NCBI GenBank assembly: GCA_040954595.2
Contig: CM082576.2
Span: 10,850,001-10,914,000, forward strand
Direction: 5' to 3'
From: Balanoglossus misakiensis
Taxonomy: Eukaryota > Hemichordata
DNA length: 64,000 nucleotides
Position numbers and translations under genes: made by a program. Positions within the stretch are counted from its first letter, which is position 1, and each line of letters opens with the position of its first letter. The notes under the pieces are model-generated. The model had not been told where the DNA came from, ran no database searches, and saw nothing but the letters and a program-made list of their open reading frames with translations. This document shows positions 9,579 through 24,711 of the stretch, in pieces.

Positions 9579-12500
9579 CTTTTCTTTAAAAAAATAGTCT
9601 CGCTGCAAAAATTGACTGGTTGGTTTCCAAGAAGATTTAAATTAAACCACAGGACTCGAACGCACTCTAGCTTCTGGGTCTATCCGCCCGGATGCCGATG
9701 CATTTATGCTCCTCTGCGCGCGAGCTCGCCTGCTCTGGCCTCTCGCTTTTCTATATATGTACGCAACGGACACTGACCGAGGGAGGTCCCTGCAAACGCA
9801 TCGCTATCCCAGTTATCAATAAGATGTGCTCTTTCAATAAACATTTGCATTCCCTCTAGAAATATCAGAATGTTTCCTTCGAGTCGCTGCATTTACAAGT
9901 GGGATAGCAACCGTCAGGCGTAATTACCAGCAGATTATAACTGTAATTTTCATCTGATGAAAAATGAGTTTCGGCTTCAACCGATAGCGACCCGAAGATT
10001 TCTCCCCAACACCTGTCACGCAGCATAGGCATAATGCTTTTACAGTTTGCATATGCACGATAAGATTACAGCTGAGCGGTAGAATCTGCTTCGTTTTATT
10101 CCTACACACTGATTTCATCCGAATCTAAAGGGAGGCCTGAGTCACGGCGTATCCTGTTTACTGCAAGAAAATCAGGAAATTTTGCCCCCAAGTTCTTTGC
10201 GATGTATAAGATGTGTTTGTTCTACAAGACAACAAAATGAATACATGTAGTCCGATCCGTCCATCCAATTTCACCGTCAATGGCAAATGTTAATTCTGAA
10301 AACTTCAGAAAAAATCATAACGTTTGGTAACGTTTTGATTATGCAGAGGGGTTAACGGGTGTATCATGGTAATTGTTATTTCTGACCTGTTACCAAGTGA
10401 ACCAAACATCAATGACACATTTATGTGTGCACAAACGATATTTTGGCGCATGACTTGAAATTGATATCGCGATCAAAACACAGGGGGGATTTGTGGCTTT
10501 AAGCTCACATTTTTTTCTGACGTGTATGAAAGATCGGATTAATTTCTTGATAGCAGTACTGTTACACATCTAGACGTTTTTCTAACCGAGGGGAAAGTGA
10601 AGACAACGTTTGTGTCATAAAATCTCAGCCCGAGAAAGATAAATGCTAGTGTCAATGGTCCGGTGACATTTATCGCTATGACGTACATGAAACATTGGTT
10701 AATGTGTTACAAGAAAAATAGTGGTAGTGATTATTGTCATTGGTAAAACGATTGCCACAATAACAAATGAGTATTGTCGTAATTGGCGTGAGAACATTTC
10801 TCATCTTACCGACTCAAAATAAACGGAGGAGTGAACTCATACATGTAACTCCATTAAAAAGATAAAATACTGTCTTCAAGGTCAATGCTGACATGTTAAC
10901 CGGGGCAAGATAACATTGAGAGCACTTGGCCTAATTTATCATCATACTGTCAGAGTTGTATTCATTACATGGACTGACACTGTCTGATATGGGGTTTCAT
11001 CGAATATCGGTATCGCACAACACAATATCCTGCTGTCTTGTAGACAGACTATACATGATAGAGTCTCTCGTACTCTTCTTTATCCAGTGCCTGTCACAAG
11101 GGGTTGCCATAGGTACTAACGCGCGTGAATTCGGTGTTTTTAGCAGCCGAGCGTCGAAGGACGTCGAAGTTGCTTGGTCACCGCGTACAAAAAGCGAAAG
11201 CCCATAATTAGACCAAGATTTGTGAAAAATGAGCCGCGACGATTTTTCCTTCTATTAAAAGTCACTTCACATGTAAAAAAGAAACAATAATGTACTTTCT
11301 ACGTGACGGGCTATGATGGAACACACGAAGTTGCCGACAAGCTCTTATCATAACGTTCGGCGCGATTATGGAGTAAAGTTCATCGGCCCCTCTATAAAAA
11401 TCTGGAAATTTTCAGCCTATTCCGTATCGCCAGTGTGATAACTTGTGATAACAGCGTTCTCTGGTGTCATTTCCTTTCCCCTTGCGTCAACGACACCATT
11501 GTGGTTAAACCCCCCAAATTTGAAATGGATGTTATGTGGAGAGAGGAGAAGTTGCCGAAAAAATTGTCTCTTGTGCAAGTTTATTTACACTAAAATTTGT
11601 CTGTTAAATATATTCAAAACCACTGTATAATGGATGCTATTAAAGTTTTATCATCATATGGTATAGCCTACATGTTGTTTCTTCATTTTGTTTTCACCGT
11701 GGGGCAAAACTACTACCAGGCCACATGCTTGACAAATCCCCTCGCGGCCAAGGTGAACATCGAATAAAGGCACAGAATGTGTTAAAATCCAAGGCGCAAA
11801 TGTCAAAATTTGGAACCAATCAAGAAAAACGAGAGTATCCCGTGGGATGGAAGACGATGCCCGGAACAGCAACGAGACCTTGCCTTTAACTGCTGGCACT
11901 GCGCGGCTTTTAATGGGAAATTCATTTATCGCTAAAGATGTAAACAGATTTGTAATAAGTACGACAGTTGGGAATCAGTTACGCTCGGCTGCAGGGAACT
12001 GCAAGGACGCAACCTGTCTTTGTAAACATTTGTTGAAACAGTTCCATCACCGGCGCGTGCCCTCCATCAATGCGTATACGTCAGAATCGCGTCAGCCTTT
12101 TGAGTAGAACCCACCAGCCCTAGAGCCTCGGCACAAGTTCTGAGAAAAAGACAGAATTTATTGCAGTTGTGCATAGAGTTACTCAGACTGATATAAAACA
12201 AAAAAGGACGTCAAAATGTTACTTTTATGAGAATAACCTATGATCCAATCTGGTGTTGTGATGGAGTTAATGTAATACCTGATATCGTGCTTGAAGTTAT
12301 CACCCAGTGAGTCATCACTGCGCGAAGTGTGCGGGCCAGGTCAGAGGTCAAAGGCGGACCTAAAAGAGCTCTGTAAATCGATAATGTGATACGGGTTTAC
12401 ATCATTTATACTGACACCACGATATGAAAGACGAAATCGGGGAAAATACGATCCTTATGTTGCAGTTCTGTTTACGCGGTCAGCCGTGCATGACACTAGA

Positions 12501-12514
12501 CCCCCCCCCCCCCC
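12501..12514. repeat. Poly(C) run, 14 bases
   Basis: A pure run of 14 C in the large intron of the unknown gene. Similar C or G runs occur near 24694, 43733, 45148, 46864 and 61742. Confidence 0.9.
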
Positions 12515-15074
12515 ACAAAAGACGAGATATTCTTCAGCGTTAGGTCCCTGTACTCTCAAATTTACGTGCAGTTGATTGCGAGAAAGAATCGAGGAGATTT
12601 GATTCAAGGAATTAAGGGAAGCTAAGTCAATATAAACGAAAGCTGTGATTTTCGAGTGATTTTGAACAGATGGCAAACGCACTTCTTCGATAAGGCAATA
12701 GCCGCTGTCGTAAACTTTGATGCATTTAGGAAAATCCATTTCAAGAAATCTAGGAAAATATAACTCTGAATCAAACAAACAAACAAACAACCAATCAATC
12801 AATCACGCCATCCATACATCCGACGAAGAAATCGTCTGTTAACTCTAAAATATGTAAATGACCCATTCCGGCCTGAAGTCCAGGGTCACGCGTCTGCGAT
12901 GTACTTTACAGGAGCAATCACTCATCGCGGGGAATGTTTTCTCTCTCGCCATTGAGACTTTGGCAGCTTTCTCTTTGATCATCTGTCAGTTAGATGGAAT
13001 TGAACGTGCTTGATTGAAAATTTAAGCAACTGAACAACAACACACACGCCTGCGTACTTGACCTACAAGCAGGTCGTACAATATGGGTTGAGAGAGGACA
13101 TCCATGACAGCTCAGAACAAGAGTTATGAAAACTGAAAGTTCTTCCCGGGAGTTGTGAGTATAGATTTTCATTTCTTCTTAGAAGTTACCCCCTTCGCTT
13201 CAGCCCCTAACGACAGTGCAGTGCTGTTTGAAAACTTAATGGCATTGTTTGTTATACAACATGGTGATTTCAATCGTTCAAATGTAATGCAATATTCCAT
13301 CATGTATCTCCCGAGAACATTATATTCATGTTAATAAAAAATCCGGATCATAGATAAGTCTTGTGTAAACAACGTATTAGCGCGCACATATTATAGAAAC
13401 CGCCTGAGGTAGGTAACTGCAGAGGTTACACATATCTTAGGCATGACGTAAGTTATTGAGAGAAAAAAATATAGTCCCACAAGACCTTGTGAACGTTTTA
13501 ACAAGAGCTGAAATTTCGTCAAGAAGTTTAATTTGTTAATGTTGTAAAACGTTTCTTGTATTTTGTGATCAACAGGCCCAATGAGCACAAATGGGATTTT
13601 TTTGTAACGAAAAATGCAGTCGATAGGTCAGCTACCTCTGTATGTTTGTTTCAGCTTGTAATATTCCCTGACATTTCAACTCTTCGCGTGTTTAGACATC
13701 CCTCCCGGGGGTATGTGTGAGTCAGAGTGTTCGTGTACTTATGTTTGATTCTCGGACGTGCACGCATGTGCGGGAAGATACATTCCAAACTATTGAACAA
13801 ACGAATCGAAATTCTTGTCACAACCCGCACTAACAAAGTTCACATAACGTTTTCCGCGACACTACAGAGGGAGAGAACCTGTTTTGCACACTTCAAATTT
13901 CAACAGTTGGGTTGGAAACAACACGATCGATAGCAGCGCACTTGCGAAGAAGGCGAGAACGCCCCTTACGGGAAGTTTTCGGCACCTGTTGTGTTTACTG
14001 GTGTGTGTGGTAAAAACAAAGTATTGGTGCAATGGTTGCAATTGGGGGCGCAGTCATCATCTAATAGAAAACCGTGCGGTTGCGTCAAAATTTCTCCAAC
14101 ATCTGAGTAGTTCTAGTGCGCCTCCTAGCGGAGAACTCACCACTTTTTTTAACTTTCACCAAATACGAGTTGCAACAGCGCCCTCATATCAGTTACTAAA
14201 GAATTTTGGTGTGGTTGAGTCACTCTTTAGACACACTATTTTTTCTATTGTTTATATCAATTCGCATCGGTTCAGGATCACCATTATCGAAGACGGCATC
14301 GCGTAATTAATCCCGATAATTTAAAATTATCGCGTAATAAATTCCCAATCACACTTTGATGTAACTGACGCGAAATGGCTTACATACAGCGTTTTTAAAT
14401 GGCTCTATCATACACGCATTCTCCGAATACAAGACGGCACTAACCGTCTTAAATTACCCCATTAATTCCCGTGTTATAGTACTGTACAATAGTCATGATA
14501 CTTCTAGGTCATCGAAATATGTCATTCCTGGGTTATGTATTCAGGAACACTACAAGTCTTTTAAAATCAAGTCTCTGATATATACACCAAAATAGCGGGA
14601 AGGCCAATGTGCCCCAGTTTTTGACCAAAACTGACTCACCAAAATACAACATTGATAACTTTTTCGCAATAACTTGACGCATCGCAGTTAGAAAATCCAT
14701 GGGCCAATAATATTCCATTTGCGAACTCTAAACGCATGTTAGAAGAAAAAACATGGACATTTGTCTGTCACAAAAAAATGTTGTAGTGTAACGTCGAATG
14801 ATGTATGATGTCATACCAACAAAACACCAGGATGTAAGGTCACTTAGGGGGTCATTAAAAGTGACCCGGCGAAAGTTACTCAACGCGCATACTGGGCTCA
14901 CTGCCAAGCTTTTGATTGAAATTGACGCGTTACAGAAATGCGCTCACGGCAACTTATCACCAGAACGCCCGTCAGATAAAATGTTCCACCGCGATCACTG
15001 GTCCTGATTCCCGTGATACCTGTTTTGCTATTCTCCTCACGTCTGATACCGTGACTCCGTTGGTTGTTAGTTTT

Positions 15075-15093
15075 ACCATAGACAGTCTATGGT
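15075..15093. repeat. Perfect 9-bp inverted repeat (ACCATAGAC a GTCTATGGT)
   Basis: A 19-nt palindrome with a single-base centre. Related but imperfect copies lie near 15143 (catagacagtctgtgatg) and 44858 (ccatagacagtagagg), so this looks like the remains of a dispersed short element family and not a transcription terminator. Confidence 0.6.
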
Positions 15094-16460
15094 TTTACGA
15101 CACATTACAATGTATATAAACCTCCGGGTAGCCTGGTGGCATCATAGACAGTCTGTGATGGCATATCCTGTGGGACTGTGCCTCCAACATATAGTTCGTA
15201 TAGCCAGAAACGGGTAGAACATACACCGGATTCATGCATAGCATAGCATAGTATAGCATAAAAGTGCTATCAGCCACTTGTCAGTCATGTGACAAACTAG
15301 GGGCAGGGTATAGGTTAGTACTGTAGATGTTTGAATTGACCTACGTGTAACTTGTACGGCTACACACTGACGACACATAGGCATCGTATAACATTGACGA
15401 GTTAAGTTCTTCACAGTTGTCTGACATCTGTGCATCAACGAACTCTTTTTTTCGCTGAATCATGCATTTTTGTCGGGAAAAATCGATCTCCACGCCCAAA
15501 AATAACCAACACGCGACTGGCCTTCGGATATGCATTTAAAACGTTGTACCGGGAAAGGCGGTGGTCCCTTACAAGTTCAACTTCCTCAAACATGCTAACG
15601 TGTTCCCGTCAGTGTTAAAACCTTGTCGTCTTATTTGATATTTTTTGTCGGATTTTGCATTGCCTGGTGTATGTTGTCTCGTTTATGGTCATGCCCTTAC
15701 AGATACCAGTACTTGAAACAACTGTCCTGTCCTGCAGGCATGACACGACCAATATGCGATCAGGTAATAGCATGAAAATACCACCATGGGATCTTTACAT
15801 GCACATTGAACCATTCTGCGTTCGCATCTGCAACCGCATTTTGCTTGAAATCGCTGAACTTCTTGTTTTAGTCAACACTCCAAATTGTTTATTTTCAGTA
15901 CCCTATAAGGTTTTAACCTGTCGCGTTCAACTGTGAGGGCATCTCACCGTAAGCGTGGGGTGTGTTGACATAACTGAAATGCCTGGAGAGAGGGCACGGT
16001 GATTTCTCAGTCATGTGTTGAGTATTCAAGGGGCAATGACTTCGCTTCAGTTTAAGCCGGCTGCGTAATTTCTTTATATTGACATTAAAACTGTTCGCCG
16101 GTATTCTGATGATTTATGTCTACGTTATATGGACAGTAGCGGTAACTTCTGATAAGTTTCTGGTATTTTTATTTGGTGCATCCAAGCACAGTTTCTTGTC
16201 GGACACACTTTAGAGAACGTTTAAGCGCCCAGAACTGGGTCTTGAAAAATGGCACGGGAACAGAGACAACAAAATCTGTAATCATACTACGGGGAACCGA
16301 GACAACTGACCGATTTGGGTGTGGGTTTTTATTGTTGATGCTGTTGTTGTTGTTTGAAATTGAAGAACATATGGAAGTCTAGTAATTATATTGTTATTTT
16401 ACTATTATTTACAACGTCAACGATGTGATTGAAACAACAACAATTTGGTTGTGTATACGA

Positions 16461-16493
16461 CAGCAGCAACAACGGCGACGACGGCAACAACAA

Positions 16494-16525
<32 letters not shown>

Positions 16526-16560
16526 ACAACAACAACAACAACAACAACAATAACAACAAC
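16461..16560. repeat. Compound (CAG/CAA)n-(CAT)n-(CAA)n microsatellite
   Basis: About 100 bp of trinucleotide repeat that changes from CAG/CAA-like units to CAT and then to CAA. The open frame across it encodes Ile and Asn runs and is an artefact of the repeat. It lies in the large intron of the unknown gene. Confidence 0.93.
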
Positions 16561-19500
16561 CTAGATTTCTCTGTTCTGTGCGATCATCACACTGAAGCTT
16601 GCCAGTGGAATGTGGCGCTGCTCTTTCTCGCATTTCGGACAGCTTTATCGACGGCAATTACAAGCAAATTTACAACCGGCGAGTTTGCACGCGTCTGTTA
16701 CGAAGGGAAATACGACGTGATCGCCGCTCACAGATCCACACGTGTATCCGCCAGTTTATCGGTCAATCCACGGTGATCCCATGACTCCCGGTAAACTAGA
16801 TTAGTATGGATGGATTCCTGAGAGCCGTTTGTAGGGCAGTGCGCAATTTATTTCTGAAGATCAGACGCTTTCACTCATCTACACTACAGTGTTTAAGTTC
16901 AACTGGAAATCCACGCCTCTTCGCTCTCAAATATCCGAATAACCTTGTCAATATAATTACACACTGTCTCTTTCCCATGCAATGTCCACTGCGTTGTGAC
17001 TCGATGAACTTGCCACTAGAATAGCGATTCCGTTCGGCCAAGTTCACGGACAGTCACATACCACGCGAGGACAACAGAAAAAAAAGTGAACCTGGGTATT
17101 GCTGCCGGGACACAATAGACTGACCTCAATACTTTCAATTTGACTGAACGTACACCCTTAAAGACACCTTTGGCTTTGTGAGACGATGCCTGTACGACTC
17201 TTAGATTTCATCATGCTGAATTCTTCCAATACCTTGGCATTAGAATATACGCAATGAACATGCAATTGATAGGAATGGTCTATCTCTTGTGGAAACCGAC
17301 ACTTTGACAGTCTGATCGAATTCAGACAGTTAGGCCTATAACTAATGAACCTGTGCGTCTCTTGCATCAAATTTCGAACTTACTGTACATGTATATAGAC
17401 TTGAGCACTCAAACATTAATAACCTGTCATGTGTATATTGTTTTGAAATCGATCGATTTCTATCGCCGTAGGACGGTCGCATACTTCATCATGGTTGACC
17501 AAGGTTTTCCAAACAAAACTCTCTTCATCGGAATGATAGCTGCATGCGCCTACCAGAGGCGTTTTTTTCATTTTGCCAGCATCTTTTGACATTCTCGCGT
17601 CAAATTCGCTGGCTCTCGCAATAAATTCACCAACGTTGGACTGAAAGCGCATCTGGAACTTCCCGCTAAGCCACGTTTCACAAACACACATCGCAGGCAT
17701 CCGCCATGCGAGTGAGAAGGTTGCACTGCACAAAACAGAAATTATCTTACGTACATGTACATGCAGTATTCGCTAAAGACTACTTACTCGACAATTATCC
17801 TCCCCTCCGTCATCTTCTTAATATTCCCATCCAAGGGCATGATTGTGTTCGTGTTCAGAATGTTGAAATTCATCTTGAATCCCGTCTGTTAATTAAACGC
17901 GTCAAGTTCAGCGTAAATTTAAATACTTCACACGCGGAGGGCAATTCCTTGTTCGCCCTGTTCCGACACTTTAAACTCTAGAACCGGAGAATTTGTCCAA
18001 AAGAATTTAGCAGTGACCCGTTCCTCAAAGCAATGCTGTGTTGAAAGTCACGCGAACGACAATTGAAGTTGTCGGCACTAAACGTTAACTTGCCGGTATG
18101 TTTTTGCTGGCCCAGCAAATACGCATGCGTGGCTTCCCATTCAGTAAAAAAATTCTGCCGGCTTCCTGGCCAATGAAATCAGGGAGTGTTGACACGCCAT
18201 GTATTTAAGGCATTTACTACGAGCGTAAAATGACGATGGCGCTACATGTGACCGCGGAGCTAAGGACGCATAATTAAACGCCAAAGTGTGGTTGTCTGGT
18301 CGTTTTATTTTAGACAGTACATCAAAATTCAGTATTGCGTGCCTACACAAAAACGCAGACGCTCGAAATCAACAGGAAAAGCGATAGACACTTTTAGCGT
18401 ATACGATTCACGACTTTGCAGCTTCGTGGCTGACATGTCACAGCAGTCAATGGGTGTTCAGGAAGGGGAAAATGTTTGAGGCCTCGACCTCTGCATCGTC
18501 ACCCTGTCTACGGCTCGGTTCATGAGCGAGAAAAAAAACAATACTATATTTTATGATGGCACGGATTTACGTTTCAGTCCCGTTTACTGACAACAAATAG
18601 GGCCCATAAACAAAACAAAATAGTTACAGGATAAGAGGAAACATCGACAATCGAAACAAGAAATACAAAACTGTCAAACCAAGGGATAAATGAAGGATAT
18701 ATATTTAGGATCAAATTATTTCCGAAGTTACTCATTCCATGACACATGCCATTTACTCATAAAAAGCAGCTATCAAAAACTTTTGTTTCGGTTCATTTGA
18801 AAAAAAACCAGCTTGTCTTTCAAACAAATAAATGATAATCAATGATACCACTCTTCTCTACATTTCTCAACGACATTCCCAGCTTCAATCAGACAACGAT
18901 GTACCATGGAAATCCAGCTGGGGTTGGTGCCAACTACACCCACGTATCCCGCGTGGCGACTAGTCAGACAAGACGTGCGTCAACGCGTTGTTGAAACTGC
19001 TGGTATACCGTCGTGGTAAAGTCTCCCCAAGCGCCGCTCTGCCTTGCAGTAATTAACATTCCCATGCCCGACTCCACCGTGTTGGAATCTCACGTAAACG
19101 AAGCAGGCGGGAGAGAGAGGCGCGACATGCAAACCCCATCTCGGTGCAAAATACGACATGACCTCATTATAACATGTAAAATCAAACGAGGTTTAGCAGT
19201 GAGTACTGCGAGATGGCAACATATGAATTACTGGGATGCAAGTCATGTCAGTGTCATTTGTTGATACTTAGCTCGCTAAATAGGTGAAGTGAAGTATTAT
19301 AACGAGCCAGTATATCCTCAGCGATGTGCTAATGAATTGAAAAGCCATGACTCGACTCCCAAAGAAAGAGCACAGTAATTGTAAGAATGCATTCCTGTGC
19401 AAGGTGGCCATGTTGCTTGACATATGACAGGCCCACTCTCTGCAGTTCATCGAATTATTCGATGGCGCAAATATTATCCCAAATGCCAATTTCTTGAGAA

Positions 19501-20542
19501 ACTGCCCTTGGAGAACCCATTGCCGCAAAGTCAGCAGACGAGACCGAAGCTCTGTACGACTAACATGTTTAACACGTGCCAGCTGAAAACAATAATCAGC
19601 GTGTCATGGAAAGCAAGATAATTGAGCTGACAGAAATAATTATCCATATCTTGCCGCCATCCTCCGTGAAAGGTCGTCGAGGCATCTTATCGGCGTTGGT
19701 TACAAGGTCTTTCTCCTTCACCACCTAATATGAAGGGTTCTTATTTCTGTCGTTGGTTGATTTCGCTTTCATAATTATTATTAAAGCCTCTAACTTTCGG
19801 CTATATTGTTTTTCAGTATTCTTCTCCCATTTATCAACTCCGATTTCTTGTTCTACTCGGGAGAGCCGTATGAAATGTTGAGTCTTTCGCTTCTCGACAA
19901 AGCCTGTATGACGGCAATTGTTTTGTGTTGACGAACGAATTTAGGTTCGGACTTGAATACAATTTCAACAATAACAATGCATTGTTAGAGTAACTCTTCG
20001 GGAGTGCGATTTTTATTCTGTAGTTCGCTTGTCCGGTGCTATGTGTACAAGGAAACTTATGAAACAAGTTGTTAATGGTCTCGGCTTGAATTCGACAATC
20101 ATCGCATATTTTCTGACAGCTAGTGAGATGTCAGCTGGCCAGTCACGTGCTTTTCTTCAGCTGATATCGACCAGTATTCACTTACAGACCTCTGCTAAGC
20201 CGGGCATCTCAAAAACCCAACGCTCTCACAAATATCGTGAAAATTAACCTGCAGTGCTGCGGTCAGGTTAGACATAGTCTTCCGAAACTTGTCGTCGAAT
20301 TTCATGCCACGAAACACTTTTAGGGCAATGCTCTGTAAAATAATCGCTCGGTAGTTTGGTGTGGGTGTAGGTATTTTATTTTTGCCCGAGGTTAAAGTCC
20401 TGAAATTTTTATGGACAGATTCTATCTATGGTTAATATATTTTAAATTTAACCCTCCCAGGTCTGTCAGCAATTGATCTATGATTTAGTCATGACTCAAG
20501 CGCGAAAAACGGCGTGAGACGGGCGGATGGACAGACACACAT

Positions 20543-20594
20543 GCAGACAGACTGACTGACTGACTGACCGATTGATTGATCGATCGATCGATTG
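20543..20594. repeat. (GACT)n/(GATT)n/(GATC)n tetranucleotide repeat
   Basis: About 52 bp of tetranucleotide repeat whose unit drifts from GACT to GATT to GATC. Intronic simple sequence. Confidence 0.88.
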
Positions 20595-21937
20595 GCTCCG
20601 GGAAAACACAGGCACACATGGTAAAATATTGTGTAAAAATGTGGCCATTGGGCGCGTTTTATCTGTGTCAGGTTGGAAACACTTCACAAGGTCGGGACCG
20701 GTTTCAAAGTGTTCCTAGCACCGTGGCTAAAATTCCAATGTATGTACGTAAGGTGCCCAGGGATTGACTGTTGTTAGTTCGAGACCTTTTCGGCAAATTG
20801 TTATGTCCTCTATTGACATCTCCCCAGCAGTATTGATATCACGTCTGGAAAATTTCAACAATCTTCAGGGCTGGTCACTTCATCAGTTTTTTGTGACGTT
20901 TTTCTTTTGACATAGGCTAATGCCCAGAACGAGTGAGATGTGGCACATATACAATCAAAGGATACACACACAACTGTTGCCCGTCATTCACGATCTGTTT
21001 ATGCAAACATATAGTGTCCACAGCGGGGGTTAGTCATGCTCCGAGATATTTTCAATCTTGAAATGCCGATGATGTCAGTCTTTTTTATTTATTGAATTGT
21101 TTCATGTAATCTTTATCAGATGCACCTCAGTCTATATGCGCATGGATCAGCGAACGGGGTCAAGTACCCACTCCGATTATTAAAACATTTAGGAGGGAAT
21201 GTCTGCAGAGAATGCCAAACGAATGGAGGGATTACCGCAAATATTGCTGGGAATGTACAATTATAACACCGAGAGAATCATATAGTTCGACCATCGACTA
21301 TTAATAGAAAATGTAGTCGCCTGATATTTTTCGGAGATTATGATTGAAAATAATTGGAGTAATAACAGATGCCCTGAAACCACCATTTACATATATTTTA
21401 ACGAACAAGTGCTTCTTGGATACGATATTACAAAAGACATAAAAAAACACGAGTTTTCTGAAAAATCTATCTTCACATATATCGCGGGATGGAAACTTTT
21501 GTATAATTCAAGGTAGCCTATCGCTAGTGGTACAACAGGAAGTGACATCATGAACAGAATATGTGATTTGCAGAGAAATTCTTGGATATCTATAAATGGT
21601 AAATCAACTGCCTTTCAACACATGTACAGCACTGAACGTGCAATCTGTCATTGATGGGAGAACTAGGGTAGTAACCCTAGCTAACCCATGCTCCTTTACG
21701 ACCGTCCCGTCACATGGCGGCACGTCAGAAGTCGGAGCGGCGTGGGAGACGGCATATGAAAGTCAAGTATGTTATGAGGTAATGCAACACCACGCAGCCG
21801 CCGCTTTTAATTGTAAAATAAAAACAAATTGGATACGTTATGTGAGATATATCTTAACTTGACCTTTAAAGATGGAGAGAGTAGCTATGTATGAAAGGTG
21901 CATGCTAGTAAATCAGATTGACAACTTTGTGAACAGA

Positions 21938-21967
21938 AGGAGAGAGAGAGATCTAGAGAGTCTGGAT

Positions 21968-22017
<50 letters not shown>

Positions 22018-22055
22018 TGACAGACAGACAGAGAGAGACGGACAGAGAGAGAGAG
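21938..22055. repeat. (AG)n/(GACA)n microsatellite
   Basis: About 118 bp of purine-rich repeat: AG blocks flanking a (GACA)n core. The open frames on both strands (Arg/Glu/Asp/Thr and Leu/Ser/Val/Cys runs) come from the repeat alone. Confidence 0.93.
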
Positions 22056-24693
22056 ATGCACGTGCATTTATCAATCCATAACATGAAGCCTGGATTTCAC
22101 AAATATGGGGATATAATCTCCATTCGTAAGTCATTAGAATTCTTGAATTGTGGAGGCATGACTCTGAATGCAAGCATCTGAATGCCGACGCACCTGTTTT
22201 CAATCCGTGCGATGTCTCCCTCCTTTTGAACAAACACAACTAAAATAGAACAGCGGAGTCACAGTCACCCAAATGGCAATGTCATCTTTGGAATGTGTGA
22301 TTTCGGAAAGTAAATGTCTTTCTGTGTCTTCATTTTTCTTGTATCATTGACCGATTTCAAAGTGGCATTTTCAGTTAGTATGACATGAAAAAACTTAGTG
22401 TTATTAGAGGAGTTCGTGACGAATTTCTAAAAATAACTTTCTAAATACTAGTAATCATATCACATTATTTCATATCATATCGGTTTTAAGATTTGAATTT
22501 GCTGGTTATATTTTTCTGTTTAACTGAGCGACTATAACCACGACTACGCTACAATATATGACAACTATGCATAGAATCGAAAATCTCTTAACTCTCCCGG
22601 ACTGCCCAGCCAATTTTGCAAACAAATATACTACACCCGCCCTTTGGAATGGCAATATCTGGCGAAAGGCTTAGCGTTCGTCCACAAATTGCGGTGTCTT
22701 TCGTCATTAGGTTTTTAAATCATAAAAAAATGGCGTGGAAACTGAGACCACCGTGATTGCATCTCTGCAATGAGTGGGAGACTGCACATTACAGCAATCA
22801 AATTTGAGATCACAAACGTGACTCTGAACTGATTCATGATCAACGGTTTTCTGACTAATCGCAGCAACAAGCTACTATATAATATTGATTGCGATCATAC
22901 CCATACATATTCCGGCCAAATATCACATTTTCGTGGCCAGTTGCAAAGACAGACACAGCACAGCACAGACGACCAACCAACAAAGCACAGAGAATAAAGT
23001 CAAATCCGTGAAAGAAAGATATGCGCATATGGTGTCAGGCGTTTCGAAAATAGTAAGCAGGTCCTGCCCCATAAGTCGTACCCGACATAGCGATCTCATG
23101 GGCTTCATTGAGAAGGTAAATACTGCTCATTTGATCCTTTAGGGAGCCGAATAAGAAACCATGGATAATATCAAAAATTAGTTTTAAATGTCACAGAAGT
23201 GTCAAACATTTGTGAAAAACCGGCGTTTATTTAGACTCGGACAAAATCGCACTTGTTCTCAGAAGGTATACAGTCCAACAAAAGTGTTCAAATCTCCTGC
23301 GGAATTCTCAGCATCTGAGGAATTTTCAGCAGAAGGCAGAATGGATGTGTCTATTACGTGAAGTATGCGGTTCTCCTTCACCGCATTAGTGCTGACCTAC
23401 ATGTAAATTACACAGGCGACGGTGGCTCCAAATTACGTCAAATGCAGTCAGGAAACCACTAAAGCCGTATAAAATGATTTAAGCTCTAGCTGCGATTGTC
23501 CGTTTACCGTTTCTAAAAACAGCAGATAGCGCCAGGGACAAAATGGGATTGTGAAAGGCCTACCCGACATGCGACTGATTGCAGCGTTGCTCTGAGTTAT
23601 AGAAGTGCAACGCGGTCAAAGATAGTACAGACCAATTAGTGCGCCATCTGAGTGCAAAGCACTTTTTAGGTAGATATTGGCGAGTATGTACTGCACAAGG
23701 CAAAATCCTGAGGCTCTCTGTTCAATATGCAATGTAGCCTAATAAGCTCATATCCAATTCTACGGCAACAAGAGCGAGCTGTACTTTACAGATTAACGTA
23801 ATCGGTCACAGTCTTTGCGGCGTACTATTCTCGTGCAGCAAAAGGCCTTTCGAACGTTTCGTTGATTCTTGAGTTTGGTATACTTCACACTATTACCAGA
23901 TTAAACTTTTACCAAAGCCCTTATTTATTTATACAAAACAACACTGGTCAATGTTCGTCAGGAAACTACTTTCTAATTCCATCTCAACGTCTTCTTCATT
24001 AATGTGGGACAACCCCGAGTCACATCTGAACAAGTTTTCCGGACGCCGACGCAAGAGGACAGTATACCTACAGCCATTGTGAATGGTTCCAAGTGGTATC
24101 TGTATGCACACTGAAGGCAAAAGTGATTCCTACATCGTGGAAAAAAGACAGAGGGCGTACTACAAATCCACGTCTAAGCAAGAGACCCTTCATTTATACC
24201 AGTCGCAATTATATGCAAGCTATTTCTTCAGGCACGCGGAACATCGAAGGTTGTGAATGGTAGTTGCCCGATTAGACGGCATGCCATGTAAATGCCTGAG
24301 GGTACTGAACAAAAATAACCACAGACTTGCCTACACGAATATGTTAAGGGTCGTGCCTATAGAATAATTGCTGCAAACCTATCGATATATATTTCATCGG
24401 TGACCTTAGGTTGCCCTTCAAGGAAATCTGAACTTTGATGACCCTGGGTCATGATACGGAAAGACTTATTGCACGATATGTGCTCATCACATTGTCCCCA
24501 TAGCACAGCGTTTATCTCGTGGCTTCCTTGAGGTGACAAAATATTTACAATAGAGATATCTCACTCGACTAGAAAGCAATGTACAAGTTATTTATGCACA
24601 TTATGAAGGTTCAAACAAATCTGAGAGAGGACGGAAAGATTGTAAACAGCGCCGCAGTGTCGGCAAAGCGTTAGTGAAGAGACATTCATTGCT

Positions 24694-24711
24694 GGGGGGG
24701 GGGGGGGGGGG
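24694..24711. repeat. Poly(G) run, 18 bases
   Basis: A pure run of 18 G in the large intron of the unknown gene, the longest mononucleotide G run in the window. It could form intermolecular quadruplexes, but its exact length is prone to sequencing error. Confidence 0.9.

Noticed and set aside
21872-22239. Arg/Glu- and Leu/Ser-rich open frames
   Set aside because: Produced by the (AG)n/(GACA)n microsatellite.
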